Assembly: GCA_023416275.1 (NCBI GenBank)
Contig: JAEZIB010000199.1
Coordinates: forward strand, 24,890 to 88,889
Length of the DNA: 64,000 nucleotides
Source: Bacillota bacterium
Lineage (GTDB): Bacteria; Bacillota; Clostridia; Acetivibrionales; DSM-1351
Direction: 5' to 3'
Part shown: piece by piece, positions 44,170-53,258 of the stretch
Numbering within the stretch: position 1 is the stretch's first letter
How the letters are laid out: each line of letters begins with the position of its first letter
Translations under genes and position numbers: made by a program
The notes under the pieces: generated by a model
Database searches by the model: none
Told to the model about the DNA's origin: nothing
What the model saw: the letters and a program-made list of their open reading frames with translations, nothing else

Positions 44170-44550
44170 TTGGATACAAAATCTCTATTAGGAAGTGATA
44201 GAACTAAAACTAAGCATTTAGCAGTCAATTTTAGAACAAACAGGGTCTACAATGCAGGCTTGATTGTATCAGTAGAAAATGATGAGCGGAACGCAGAATG
44301 CTATTTTTGCGGGTTTATTGATGAACAGATACATATAGATGTACATGAAAAAAGTTTAGTGAAAAGTATTTTATTAACTGGTTTAGTAGGCAAGCCCTCG
44401 ATAATTGAAATGGCTGATTGTGCTGTAGAGCTTGTTGTTAACAGTATAGGTAAGGATTTTATTAAGCCCAGTGTAAGGATAATAAAAATAGATCTATGCA
44501 ATAACAACTGTAAAACTCAATTTAAGTTAAACGGAGGTGGGCAGCTGTGA
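44170..44550 (+). CDS. Hypothetical protein (126 aa)
   Basis: GGAGGTGG at 44157-44164 supports a start at TTG 44170; a GTG at 44161 overlaps that site and is less likely. The product is soluble, with several Cys (ECYFCG, LCNNNC) that could bind metal. No family recognised. Its stop overlaps the GTG start of the TrbL-like gene, so the two are co-translated and it may be a cytoplasmic accessory protein of the secretion channel. Confidence 0.55.
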   Translation: MDTKSLLGSDRTKTKHLAVNFRTNRVYNAGLIVSVENDERNAECYFCGFIDEQIHIDVHEKSLVKSILLTGLVGKPSIIEMADCAVELVVNSIGKDFIKPSVRIIKIDLCNNNCKTQFKLNGGGQL

Positions 44551-46934
44551 AGTTAAAAAAGCTTTCGGTATTTATATTGGTCACATTCCTGTGTATTTTG
44601 TTTTCGAGTATGGCTCTTCAAGCGGCTATTATTAATCAGAATTTCCCGAATTCAGACCAAACAATAACCGAGGATACTTCAGCATCTACAACTATAAATT
44701 CAGATGAGCAGTTCAGAAGCGAATCAAGAAGTTGGTATCAAAAAATAGGAGATACACTTTCTGAAATAATTGAGTCAATACGGCAAATCTTTACAAAGGG
44801 GCTTAGCTTCTTAATAGATATAACGATTGGAAATATACTTCAGGGATTCTATAATAAAGTGGCTGACGGAATGGCAAAGTGGATTTTTCTTACTCCAAAG
44901 CTTATAGGCTTTGCATGGATAAAAAAATTATGGTGGATATGCTATTTACTAGGAGCTATTGGTCTTGTCGTAGGACTATTATTTACAGGCTTTAGCATTG
45001 CAACAGGAAGAAAGAAAAAGCTGCAGCAGAACGGCAAGGAATTCAACCCATCAGGATTATTGGTAACGCTTGTTGTTGCATTTATAGGAATATCAATTTC
45101 ACTATTTGCCGCAGATTCAATAATATCAATTGAAAATAAGTTAATAGACTCGGTATCAGCAAGCACAATTTATGAGCAATACCAAAAAAACATAACAAGT
45201 ATGTCATCAATAGGAATTGAGGAAAACTTAAAAGAAGAAAATATAGGATTTGAATCATTTACAGGGGATGCACTGTGCCGGATGGCATACGGATTTGATA
45301 TTAATCCAAGCAAAACAATCACAAGTAACTTTATTGAGGAATCAGGATTTTCGGCACTGATACCTATGTCAATTGCTATGATAGTCCTGTCATTAATAGG
45401 GCTGTTTGGTTTGATTAGATTCTTTGTTATAGGAATTTTGGGAGGAGCAGCACCGTTTTGGTTTGCGTACTGTTCTTTCACTGGAGATACAGATCCTGTT
45501 TGGGGATGGGTAAATTTATTTGCAAGGTCTGTTGCATTATCATTTGTTTTTGATTTAGCCTGGATATTTTCAGTATACGTTACCTCCAATATTGCAACAG
45601 AAAATTTCTTTGGCTCAGGTCAGCTTATAGCCAGCTTACTTTTTTTAATAGCTCTTGTGGTTGCTATAAAATTCTGGTTTAAGTGGGTTGTAAAAGCGGC
45701 TATTAACCCTTTGAAATTGGCAGGAGCTGAAGCACGTATGCAGTGGGGCGGAGCTAATTCAAAAATAGGTAAGACAATGAAAAATATAGGCTCAAGATAT
45801 GGTTTAAAGGAATTGGATTATGCCGGGGGAATGATGATGGCAACAGGTGAAACCCAACAGTCAATTGCAAAGGAAAAGAAAGCCGGAGCATATGATTGGG
45901 ATAAGGGAGCTGTAAAGGATAGGCTATTAGATTCTAGAATGAAATATGAAAGAGAATATATAAAGCAGCATGGCTCTTCTGGTTTTGTAAAGTCTACAGA
46001 GCAAAAGCCAATAGATATGGAAGGTACCTTGGTTGAAATAAATAGCCCGGCATTCAGTAATGAAAGAATAAGTAAGGTTTTAAAGGAAAATAACTTTGGT
46101 GGGATGTCCTTTAAAACAGAAGATGGAAGGATAATGGTTGACAGTGATTATGTAAATGAAGCACAAAAGCTTTTGCAGAAGGCTTTTTCAGAAAAGAATA
46201 TTGAGGAAGATACAATACTGGATAATGAGCTGGGATTTAAACTTAGAAAGGTTGATCAGGATTCGATGTCAAAGCTTGAAAAACTAATGTCAGACAAGGA
46301 AATAAGGTACAAAAATATAAATAAGATATCACCTGATAAGAGCCACTTTGAAGAGCTTAAAAATGAAATAAGTCCAGATAATTTTTCTGATCCTGAAAAG
46401 TACAGGCAGTATAGCAATCTATTAAGTAAGTTTACTTACGACGAAAAAGGGAATTATTATTGCAAGACAACTGATGATACGGAGTACCAGCAGATACTGG
46501 ATATGTTTGACTCACAAGCTGTTAAATACAAAACTGATAAGGATATGTGGGTTAGCAATGATTATAGAGATGAGCTTATGGAAAATATCATAAGAACAGA
46601 TGAAGCCAATGAAATGAGCATTGAAGACACAAAGAAATTTCTTTTCTATGAGCTGGACAGCCATAATCAAAACGACATTCAGGGAATTAAGGAGGATATC
46701 AGCAAAAAGTATCCAAATGCCAATATTATATATGAAAAAAACAAGCTTGGTATTGAGTATGACGAGACAGATGAGCAAAAAGAAGAAATAAATAAGATAA
46801 TTGTAAATTACTATAAAAAGATTCCCTATTGGAGTGATAGTAAGGGCAGATTTTGGTATAAGGACTTCCATGTAAATAGGATGGTACCGCATTTGTCAAA
46901 ACCAGATAAGGGAAGATATATGGGTAAAAGGTAG
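44547..46934 (+). CDS. TrbL/VirB6-like channel protein with repeat-bearing C-terminus (795 aa)
   Basis: GTG 44547 overlaps the previous stop. Residues 1-27 form a signal peptide, followed by about six transmembrane helices (132-152, 170-190, 268-292, 292-310, 328-348, 358-382), matching TrbL/VirB6-type channel subunits of type IV secretion. The cytoplasmic C-terminal half (400-795) is charged. It seems to hold four copies of a small module built as 'helix; short strand with K-Y/I-K; helix' (near 495-545, 575-610, 645-685, 712-755). This is a family trait I do not recognise. Confidence 0.7.
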   Translation: MKLKKLSVFILVTFLCILFSSMALQAAIINQNFPNSDQTITEDTSASTTINSDEQFRSESRSWYQKIGDTLSEIIESIRQIFTKGLSFLIDITIGNILQGFYNKVADGMAKWIFLTPKLIGFAWIKKLWWICYLLGAIGLVVGLLFTGFSIATGRKKKLQQNGKEFNPSGLLVTLVVAFIGISISLFAADSIISIENKLIDSVSASTIYEQYQKNITSMSSIGIEENLKEENIGFESFTGDALCRMAYGFDINPSKTITSNFIEESGFSALIPMSIAMIVLSLIGLFGLIRFFVIGILGGAAPFWFAYCSFTGDTDPVWGWVNLFARSVALSFVFDLAWIFSVYVTSNIATENFFGSGQLIASLLFLIALVVAIKFWFKWVVKAAINPLKLAGAEARMQWGGANSKIGKTMKNIGSRYGLKELDYAGGMMMATGETQQSIAKEKKAGAYDWDKGAVKDRLLDSRMKYEREYIKQHGSSGFVKSTEQKPIDMEGTLVEINSPAFSNERISKVLKENNFGGMSFKTEDGRIMVDSDYVNEAQKLLQKAFSEKNIEEDTILDNELGFKLRKVDQDSMSKLEKLMSDKEIRYKNINKISPDKSHFEELKNEISPDNFSDPEKYRQYSNLLSKFTYDEKGNYYCKTTDDTEYQQILDMFDSQAVKYKTDKDMWVSNDYRDELMENIIRTDEANEMSIEDTKKFLFYELDSHNQNDIQGIKEDISKKYPNANIIYEKNKLGIEYDETDEQKEEINKIIVNYYKKIPYWSDSKGRFWYKDFHVNRMVPHLSKPDKGRYMGKR

Positions 46935-46944
46935 GTGAAGAGCT

Positions 46945-47709
46945 TTGGCATTAAAACTTAGATACATTCCAAGAGATATAAAGGAAGACATAAAAATCGG
47001 CGGTATACTTCCGTTGGATGCATTACCTTGGATAATAGGCACATTTCTGATTGGTATATTATATGCATTTGTTGCTGGCAACTCTGGCTTCCTAATAAAA
47101 ATATTGATATCATTTCTTCCGCCGACTGTGATATTTATAGTGTCAGTTTTTGATTTGCATAAAAAACTGATTAGATGGCTGGATTTCAACTATTCAAAAA
47201 GAAAAATACAGATACTTGAGGATATATGCAATATAGAAGAATATAACACTATATGCAAAACAAAAAACAAATACAGCAAAATGTTTCTTGAATGCTCAGT
47301 AGATCCCTGGGAGGTTTGCCCAGATTCAATAAAGGAGCGGCGGGCAAAAGTATTTTCGCAGCAAGTATTTTCGGCTCTGAAGGACAGGACACAGGTGAAT
47401 GTATATGCAGTATCAGCTCCAGAGAGTACAGAGCAGCTTGATGAACGATATAATCGTTTGGCTTCACTTCCTGATGGACTGAGAGAAATTGAGGACGAAC
47501 GGATAGCACTCCATTACCATATCTCAAGAAAAGCAAGCTCTACAAAATATTATATCAGTGTAGGAATGCCTGACCATGATGAATACGATATATCAGATGT
47601 GGCAGCTCTCTTTGAGGAAAATGCAGTAGTTATAGGAGGAGATATAATACAAGAGGTAGTTAACTCGCATCTTACACCTGGGGCGAAGATGTGTAGGGGG
47701 AAGAAATAG
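46945..47709 (+). CDS. PrgI/VirB3-like membrane protein with extra C-terminal domain (254 aa)
   Basis: The start is TTG 46945 (AGGTGAAGAG upstream). Residues 1-25 are followed by two transmembrane helices (about 29-48 and 51-70), as in PrgI/TcpE/VirB3-type proteins. A cytoplasmic domain (75-254) contains 'SVDPWEVCPDSI' and VNVYAVSAPESTEQLDERYNRL, with a charged end. VirB3 proteins form part of the secretion inner-membrane complex with VirB4, but no VirB4 is present in this window. A strong terminator ends the operon 14 bases after its stop. Confidence 0.6.
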   Translation: MALKLRYIPRDIKEDIKIGGILPLDALPWIIGTFLIGILYAFVAGNSGFLIKILISFLPPTVIFIVSVFDLHKKLIRWLDFNYSKRKIQILEDICNIEEYNTICKTKNKYSKMFLECSVDPWEVCPDSIKERRAKVFSQQVFSALKDRTQVNVYAVSAPESTEQLDERYNRLASLPDGLREIEDERIALHYHISRKASSTKYYISVGMPDHDEYDISDVAALFEENAVVIGGDIIQEVVNSHLTPGAKMCRGKK

Positions 47710-47722
47710 GGATTATGTGATT

Positions 47723-47781
47723 AAAAGATGGCTGTGGAATTTTATGCATTTTTGTATATTATTCTACGGCTATCTTTTTTT
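47723..47781 (+). terminator. Long Rho-independent terminator closing the secretion operon
   Basis: Arm 47723-47740 (AAAAGATGGCTGTGGAAT) pairs with 47761-47778 over 18 positions, with three G-T pairs and no bulge, and the 3' arm ends in seven T. The 20-base loop is AT rich. It is the clear end of the pilus/secretion unit. Confidence 0.85.
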
Positions 47782-47882
47782 GTTGGCATAACTATATAAA
47801 ATAAGTAAAAAAATTCTATAAATTGAAGGATATTGAGGGTGTGGTGTAGAAATAGAGGGGGAATGGATAGGATTTTATTGGT

Positions 47883-48542
47883 TTGAATGAAAATGTAATT
47901 GCGTATTTTGGCTATAATCGGAAGCTGGGCTTGTATAAACTAAAATTCAAAATTACTATAAACCGAATGGGAGAGAATTTTGCTTTGAAAAAAAATAATA
48001 AAAAAGGGGCTGTTTTAACAGTATCAAGTAAATACATGAATGAATCGAATATCGACAAAACATCAATAACTGAATACTTACAGACTGTTAAGATGGAATA
48101 TGGGTTCGAGAGAAATAAGAAGGTTAGCTTTGAAAATAGGGCTGGAATTATGTTAACAGTATATGGCGGACTTGCTTTAATATTGTTTGAAAAAGTAAAA
48201 ATTAGGTCAATTGTAGATATGTTTAATATAAATTTAACTTTACTAAAGCTGGTGAATATAATATCGGGTATTCTAGTTTATATATTTTTCACCATTTCGC
48301 TTTTTCTATTGTCAAAGATAATTTCAGTAGATAAATATAGAAATTTTGAAGTTGATCAAATTGATGAGAAATTGATGAGCGAAGATAACTATATAGGGAC
48401 GGCAAGATTAGTTTTAACATATAAAGAAATAATTCTGTCTCACCGGACAATTAATGAGAAAAAGGCAACTAACTTAAAAAATGCTATTAGGTTGATTTTA
48501 GCTACTTTATTATCACTAATGATTTATCTAAGTACTATTTAA
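47883..48542 (+). CDS. Membrane protein (219 aa)
   Basis: Transmembrane helices lie near residues 93-110, 121-145 and 202-219; the first 90 residues are basic and soluble. The start is unsure: TTG 47883 has no good ribosome binding site, and in-frame ATG 47968 and TTG 47985 are alternatives. No family recognised. It stands alone between the secretion operon and the next small gene. Confidence 0.5.
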   Translation: MNENVIAYFGYNRKLGLYKLKFKITINRMGENFALKKNNKKGAVLTVSSKYMNESNIDKTSITEYLQTVKMEYGFERNKKVSFENRAGIMLTVYGGLALILFEKVKIRSIVDMFNINLTLLKLVNIISGILVYIFFTISLFLLSKIISVDKYRNFEVDQIDEKLMSEDNYIGTARLVLTYKEIILSHRTINEKKATNLKNAIRLILATLLSLMIYLSTI

Positions 48543-48571
48543 AAAAAATATCAAGAAGGGAGGAAGGAAAA

Positions 48572-48793
48572 ATGAGCGGAATTGGTCCAAAAGATATTAA
48601 TCTAAATATTGATGCATTACTTAAGTCTACTAATGGACAAATGACAAATGCTTCTGGTAATCAGACTTCACAGTCAAATTCAGTGAAAATTGAACTATTA
48701 AAAATGACTTCACTAAATGAAAGTACTAATATTCTTCAAGGATGGGAGACATTTAGTAAAAATAAAGACGAAGGTAATAAAAATGAAGATTAA
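48572..48793 (+). CDS. Small hydrophilic protein (73 aa)
   Basis: ATG 48572 follows an AGGGAGGAAGG site. The product is rich in Asn, Ser, Lys and Thr with no structured motif, and looks unfolded. It is 29 bases downstream of the preceding membrane-protein gene, so they may be co-transcribed. Function unknown. Confidence 0.55.
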   Translation: MSGIGPKDINLNIDALLKSTNGQMTNASGNQTSQSNSVKIELLKMTSLNESTNILQGWETFSKNKDEGNKNED

Positions 48794-48824
48794 TCAAGTC
48801 TAAAAGTGGTTAGCAGTAAAGAAA

Positions 48825-49760
48825 TTAATTAAACATCATAGCAAGGGGATTAGAGTTTACAGCAGACTGTAATTGATGTTCATCAATGTGAGTATAAATC
48901 TCTGTTGTTGCAACACTTTCATGACCAAGAATTTGCTGGAGAGAACGAATATCTACCCTGCCGTATTTATACATAAGTGTTGCAGCAGTATGGCGGAGCT
49001 TATGGGCGGATATAGTTGAAGAATCAAGACCAGAGTGCGAAACATACTTCTTCACAACGTTTTGAACTGCCCTTGTAGTAATTCTACTATTGTTTCTTGA
49101 AATGAAAAGTGCTTTTGAGTTAATGTTTAAGGTGTTTCTTATTTGCAACCATGTATTAATAGATTTTTTAGCAGCAGGAGTAAGAAATATTTTACGTTCT
49201 TTGTTACCCTTGCCAATGACAGATAATACATCGCTGCCGACTTGATCAATGTTTAAACTGGCTAATTCTGATAAACGTAAAGCACAATTGAGAAAAATGG
49301 TGATTATACAATGGTCTCTGGCTGATTTTTTACATTCAATTAATAAACGCACTGATTCTTCTAAATTAAGGTATTTAGGTATACGTTTTGGAAGTTTAGG
49401 AGTTTCAAGTTCTTCGGCAATATTATTATCAATAAGATGCACTTTTGTTTTGAGATACTTCCAAAACTGCCGGATAGACACAATCTTTCTTGCTCTTGTT
49501 CCAGCTGATGATTTTTGTTCAGTTTTGCAGTGAGTAATAAAGGAATACATATCATTTAGGGATATTGACTTGATAAAATTCAGGTCAACTACAGCAAAAT
49601 TATTATTGAAGATAGGTAAATTGCGAGTGTTTAAAACATAATTGAAAAACATGAGCAAATCTGTACGGTACTCAAGGATGGTATTTTCAGATCGGCCTTT
49701 TATTACAATGAGATAGCCTAAATACTGTTCAAGTAAGGGACAAGTTTTGTTGGATTGCAT
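48825..49760 (-). CDS. Tyrosine recombinase (XerC/D-like integrase)
   Basis: This 311-aa tyrosine recombinase has an N-terminal SAM-like DNA-binding domain (QYLGYLIVIKGRSENTILEYRTDL) and a catalytic domain with all expected residues: Arg in CALRLSELASL, Lys in GKGNKERKI, the HxxR box HKLRHTAATL, His in LGHESVATTE and the Tyr nucleophile in IYTHID. The start ATG 49760 follows GGAGGTG on the minus strand; the longer frame to 49901 is not needed. It is the only long minus-strand gene before 58 kb and marks the boundary between the secretion unit and the defence island. It may be the element's integrase. Confidence 0.88.
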   Translation of the reverse strand: MQSNKTCPLLEQYLGYLIVIKGRSENTILEYRTDLLMFFNYVLNTRNLPIFNNNFAVVDLNFIKSISLNDMYSFITHCKTEQKSSAGTRARKIVSIRQFWKYLKTKVHLIDNNIAEELETPKLPKRIPKYLNLEESVRLLIECKKSARDHCIITIFLNCALRLSELASLNIDQVGSDVLSVIGKGNKERKIFLTPAAKKSINTWLQIRNTLNINSKALFISRNNSRITTRAVQNVVKKYVSHSGLDSSTISAHKLRHTAATLMYKYGRVDIRSLQQILGHESVATTEIYTHIDEHQLQSAVNSNPLAMMFN

Positions 49761-49856
49761 AATTAACACCTCCATTGTAATTATTGACATAAATACTGTG
49801 TGGTAAACAGTAATGTTGTTTTTAAAGTTTGAGCAATCATGAAGGAGGATTCTATA

Positions 49857-50030
49857 ATGGCAAAAGGGGATAAATACTTGGGATTGAAAAGATATCTGCA
49901 AAGTTCAGCAGATTATATTGTTGTACTGTCATATAAGGATGTTGAGTACATTATAGATGATAAATTACCAGCATACTCATTCACAAGAGCAATAGCGTGG
50001 ATAGATGCAGGACATAAGATGATTATGTAA
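49857..50030 (+). CDS. Small DUF7662-like protein (57 aa)
   Basis: ATG 49857 follows GAAGGAGG by 8 bases. The sequence GDKYLGLKRYLQSSADYIVVLSYKDVE then IIDDKLPAYSFTRAIAWID matches the general pattern of the DUF7662 fold ('KYxPLxxYL..., LSFxEIExILGxxLPxSA...W') as I recall it, a winged-helix-like module. It is divergent from the integrase and upstream of the 361-codon gene. The assignment is from memory and not verified. Confidence 0.5.
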   Translation: MAKGDKYLGLKRYLQSSADYIVVLSYKDVEYIIDDKLPAYSFTRAIAWIDAGHKMIM

Positions 50031-50139
50031 CTGATACATATTAAGGAAAAAAATTACATTTGTAAAACGGTGAAAGCTTAAATAATATCAAGATAGTGGA
50101 AATAGATGTATTAGATGTTAATAGTAGGGGGTGATAAAG

Positions 50140-51216
50140 ATGTTTGATATTGAAATAGTTACTGAAATTACGGAATATATAAAGGAAAATTTTCCGAAAG
50201 ATGCTAGAGAAATTATTGATGTTTTGGATTTACTTAATTTAGCATTAGATGGCGTTTTGGATAGTGCTAATACTCAGATATCAGAGCTACACAAGGCAAA
50301 GGAATATAGTAAAAGTAAAGAACTGATTGATTTTTCAGAGAAACTATCAAGTGTTCAATCTATTCTATCTGAATACTCCGCTCTACTAATAGATCCAGAC
50401 CAAGATAGTGATGAAGAGGCTGAAATTGATTTAGATATAGACAAAAGAGTTCTTCCTGATTATGCTGTTTACGCTATTGACGATAAAATACCCCATAGCT
50501 TATATGAAAATTTCACTTATACAAAAGCTACTGCTTTTTCTTTCAAAGGGGTTCGATATGAAGCAAAAAATATGCAAGATGTTCTTTTGCAAACTTGTAA
50601 TCTTCTTGCAGAAATAGATATTCAAAAGATGAGGTCATTTGTAAATGACCCAACTATGAAAGGCAGAGTGGTTTCTTATTTTGGAACAGAGTCTATTAGG
50701 ACAGAGAGTGGATATAAGAATGCAAAAATCCCAAATGCTGATATTTATGTATGGACAAATTTAAGTTCAAACTTAATTAGAAATTTAATTCGTAAACTTC
50801 TCAAGAAGTATGATATTACTTTTTCCGACTTTCAGATTTATTTAAGAGCAGATTATACTGATTTGCACCCTTCTACTTCCATTGATAATGTACCCCCGCA
50901 AGGAGCTGAAAAAATAGGTAAGCATGTATATAAAACAATGAAATTTTTATCTGACCAAAATTATCAGTTTTCAGATAATGAGATTCTTGCAATGCAGTCT
51001 GAAAAATGGAGTAAAGATGAACTGGGCATTTATCAGCCTATGCTGGTTAAATATAGAGAAAATATAGAAGTTTCAGAACAGATATCGGTTAAGTTTTATC
51101 CAAGATATTGGAAGGATATTTTTGCATTTAATGGTCAGAAATTCTTTGTATCAAGTCAATGGTACGAAAAAAATAGAATTGCTTTTGATAAGTGGTTTGA
51201 AGGATTGAAGGCGTAA
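50140..51216 (+). CDS. Uncharacterised island protein (358 aa)
   Basis: ATG 50140 follows TAGGGGGTG; a GTG at 50131 overlaps that site. The N-terminal part (1-90) is helical and acidic (NFPKDAREIIDVLDLLNLALDG, DPDQDSDEEAEIDLDIDKRV). The middle and C-terminal part has a regular alpha/beta pattern: FSFKGVRYEAKNMQDVLLQT, RSFVNDPTMKGRVVSYF, ADIYVWTNLSSNLIRNLI, FQIYLRADYTDLHPS. This second part resembles a domain that occurs widely at the end of uncharacterised proteins next to restriction and helicase genes. It probably works with the downstream helicase. Confidence 0.6.
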   Translation: MFDIEIVTEITEYIKENFPKDAREIIDVLDLLNLALDGVLDSANTQISELHKAKEYSKSKELIDFSEKLSSVQSILSEYSALLIDPDQDSDEEAEIDLDIDKRVLPDYAVYAIDDKIPHSLYENFTYTKATAFSFKGVRYEAKNMQDVLLQTCNLLAEIDIQKMRSFVNDPTMKGRVVSYFGTESIRTESGYKNAKIPNADIYVWTNLSSNLIRNLIRKLLKKYDITFSDFQIYLRADYTDLHPSTSIDNVPPQGAEKIGKHVYKTMKFLSDQNYQFSDNEILAMQSEKWSKDELGIYQPMLVKYRENIEVSEQISVKFYPRYWKDIFAFNGQKFFVSSQWYEKNRIAFDKWFEGLKA

Positions 51217-51293
51217 GAAGTGCAAGAAAAGTACCTAATCACTCATATTGGGTATAGACGAATTAATTATGAATTTAAGGTGGAGTGTGGAAT

Positions 51294-53036
51294 ATGAGGT
51301 ATACATTAACAGAGGAAGAAATAAAAACTACCTCGGAGCTGTTACTGAATGAGTATGAAATTTCAACAAATTTTTTGAACGAGTTATATGGAAGGCAGCA
51401 AAAGAGCAATACAGAAGCAATATTGTCTGAACTTCAATATAATGATTTTGACAAAAGATATTTATGCAGACTGATTTTATTGCGAGAAGGAACGAACTTA
51501 TTTGCCGGTGGTGAATTAATAAAAAAAGAGCTACGTAAAAAAGTGCTTGATAAGATACCTGATCAGGTAATAAGACAGCTTTATTACAAGTATCCAGGTT
51601 CCTCAAAAAACATAACTACTGCATCATATATGCGTAAGCCATTGGCAGATAAAAATTGGCATTCAGGAAAGAGATGGGCAAGTGATTTCATAAATGCTGG
51701 AGGCTTTCCAAAAATTCTTGCGGGAATACCAACAGAGCGTGAGGTGATTAAATCATCTGTAGAAACGTTTGAACCAAAAAGAAGGGTTCCACCTCTTGTT
51801 GAGTACCAAAAAGAAATAAAAGAAAAATTATTGAGGATCCTAACGAATAAGGAAGATAAGACAAGATGTATGATATCTTTACCTACAGGTGGAGGTAAAA
51901 CAAGAGTGGCAGTAGATGCATTCCTCGAGTGGATGCAATACAAATTTGATGAAAATAAATTTATGATATGGATTGCACAAAGTGAGGAACTTTGTGAGCA
52001 ATGTATAAGCTGTATTGAAGAATTATGGAAGGATACGGAATTTATTCTGCCATTGAAAGTATATCGTTATTTTTCAAAATATAACTTACCTGACGAGGAA
52101 GAACTAACTGGTGGAGTGATTGTCGCTAGTATTAATAAACTGTATTATAACATAGCCGATGATCGAATTTCCTATGTTTTAGCAAATACAGGAGCGATGG
52201 TAATAGACGAAGCACATAGGGCTGTTACTTTTATGTACGATGAATTACTTCAAAAAGCAAACCGTGTAACGGATGGAAAACTATTTCCAATATGTGGACT
52301 TTCTGCAACACCGGGGAGAAATACAATAATTGATGACAGCGAAGTAAATAAACTTGTTGAAATGTTTCAAATGAATCTGATTACACCTGAATTTTCAGGA
52401 GATTTAAAGTATAAGGAAAATCCTATCGCATACTTCAAAGAACATAAATATCTTTCTAAGGTCAATCATATCGTCATTGATTCGGGATTTGAGTATAGAA
52501 TGAGCGAAAATGAAGTCAAAGAACTAAAAGAGAAAAACGAATATGCGCATTCCTTTCTTAAGACTATATCGAAAGATACAAATAGGAATTTATCCATAGT
52601 AAAGAGGCTTATGAAAATAAAAAGAGGTCACCCTACTTTAGTATATGCATGTACTGTTGAGCATGCAGTTTTTTTATCAACTATTATGAATGTTATGGAA
52701 AGAAGATCATCGAGTATAAGTTCGGATACGAATAAAACTGAAAGACGTATTATAATTCACGAATTCACAAGTGGAAAAATAGATTTTCTCTTCAATTATG
52801 GTGTATTAACAACAGGATTTGATGCACCAAAGACACGAAATATTGTAATATGTAGGCCTATTAACAGTAACATATTGTATGAACAAATTATAGGTAGAGG
52901 TATGAGGGGTATCAAGTTTAAGGGTACTGAAGAATGTGATGTAATAGATTTCTCTGACAATATACATAATTTTGGTGGACAGAAAGCATTTATGAGATTT
53001 AAGGAATATTGGGACAAGGAACAGAATGAGATGTAA
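51294..53036 (+). CDS. DEAD/DEAH superfamily 2 helicase
   Basis: This 580-aa protein has a unique N-terminal region (1-165) followed by an SF2 helicase core. Motifs are Walker A LPTGGGKT (196-203), DEAH (305-308), SAT (337-339), and the C-terminal RecA-like domain with TTGFDAPKTRNIVI and a motif VI GRGMRG. It belongs to the type III restriction/RAD3-like branch; no nuclease domain is visible in it. ATG 51294 follows AAGGTGGAG. With the preceding gene and the caspase-like gene 220 bases on, it is part of a defence-like cluster. Confidence 0.85.
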   Translation: MRYTLTEEEIKTTSELLLNEYEISTNFLNELYGRQQKSNTEAILSELQYNDFDKRYLCRLILLREGTNLFAGGELIKKELRKKVLDKIPDQVIRQLYYKYPGSSKNITTASYMRKPLADKNWHSGKRWASDFINAGGFPKILAGIPTEREVIKSSVETFEPKRRVPPLVEYQKEIKEKLLRILTNKEDKTRCMISLPTGGGKTRVAVDAFLEWMQYKFDENKFMIWIAQSEELCEQCISCIEELWKDTEFILPLKVYRYFSKYNLPDEEELTGGVIVASINKLYYNIADDRISYVLANTGAMVIDEAHRAVTFMYDELLQKANRVTDGKLFPICGLSATPGRNTIIDDSEVNKLVEMFQMNLITPEFSGDLKYKENPIAYFKEHKYLSKVNHIVIDSGFEYRMSENEVKELKEKNEYAHSFLKTISKDTNRNLSIVKRLMKIKRGHPTLVYACTVEHAVFLSTIMNVMERRSSSISSDTNKTERRIIIHEFTSGKIDFLFNYGVLTTGFDAPKTRNIVICRPINSNILYEQIIGRGMRGIKFKGTEECDVIDFSDNIHNFGGQKAFMRFKEYWDKEQNEM

Positions 53037-53093
53037 TTTTTAAAAGTCATCAAGAATTATGCTTTATAGTATTATAAGTAGGATGTGTAATAT

Positions 53094-53228
53094 ATGGCTA
53101 ATAATGTACATTTTGTAAAGACACTAGACGATAGCCATACTGCGAAGTTCAATTCTGATAGAAGAGATTATCCTAAGAAGAGTAAACATAACATAGCCAA
53201 TATGAAAATAGCGAGGACAAGAAAGTAA
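53094..53228 (+). CDS. Small basic protein (44 aa)
   Basis: A 44-codon frame from ATG 53094 (TAGGATG upstream) encodes a basic, Lys/Arg-rich peptide (RRDYPKKSKHNIANMKIARTRK). It lies between the helicase and caspase-like genes. It could be a DNA-binding small subunit or chance; the composition favours a real gene only weakly. Confidence 0.35.
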   Translation: MANNVHFVKTLDDSHTAKFNSDRRDYPKKSKHNIANMKIARTRK

Positions 53229-53258
53229 AAATAAAGAAGCGCTTTGGAGGTTAGTTTT

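Noticed and set aside
48825..49901. Longer N-terminus of the tyrosine recombinase up to 49901
   Set aside because: The extra 47 residues have poor composition and lie antisense to the 57-aa gene's start region; GGAGGTG fits the start at 49760.
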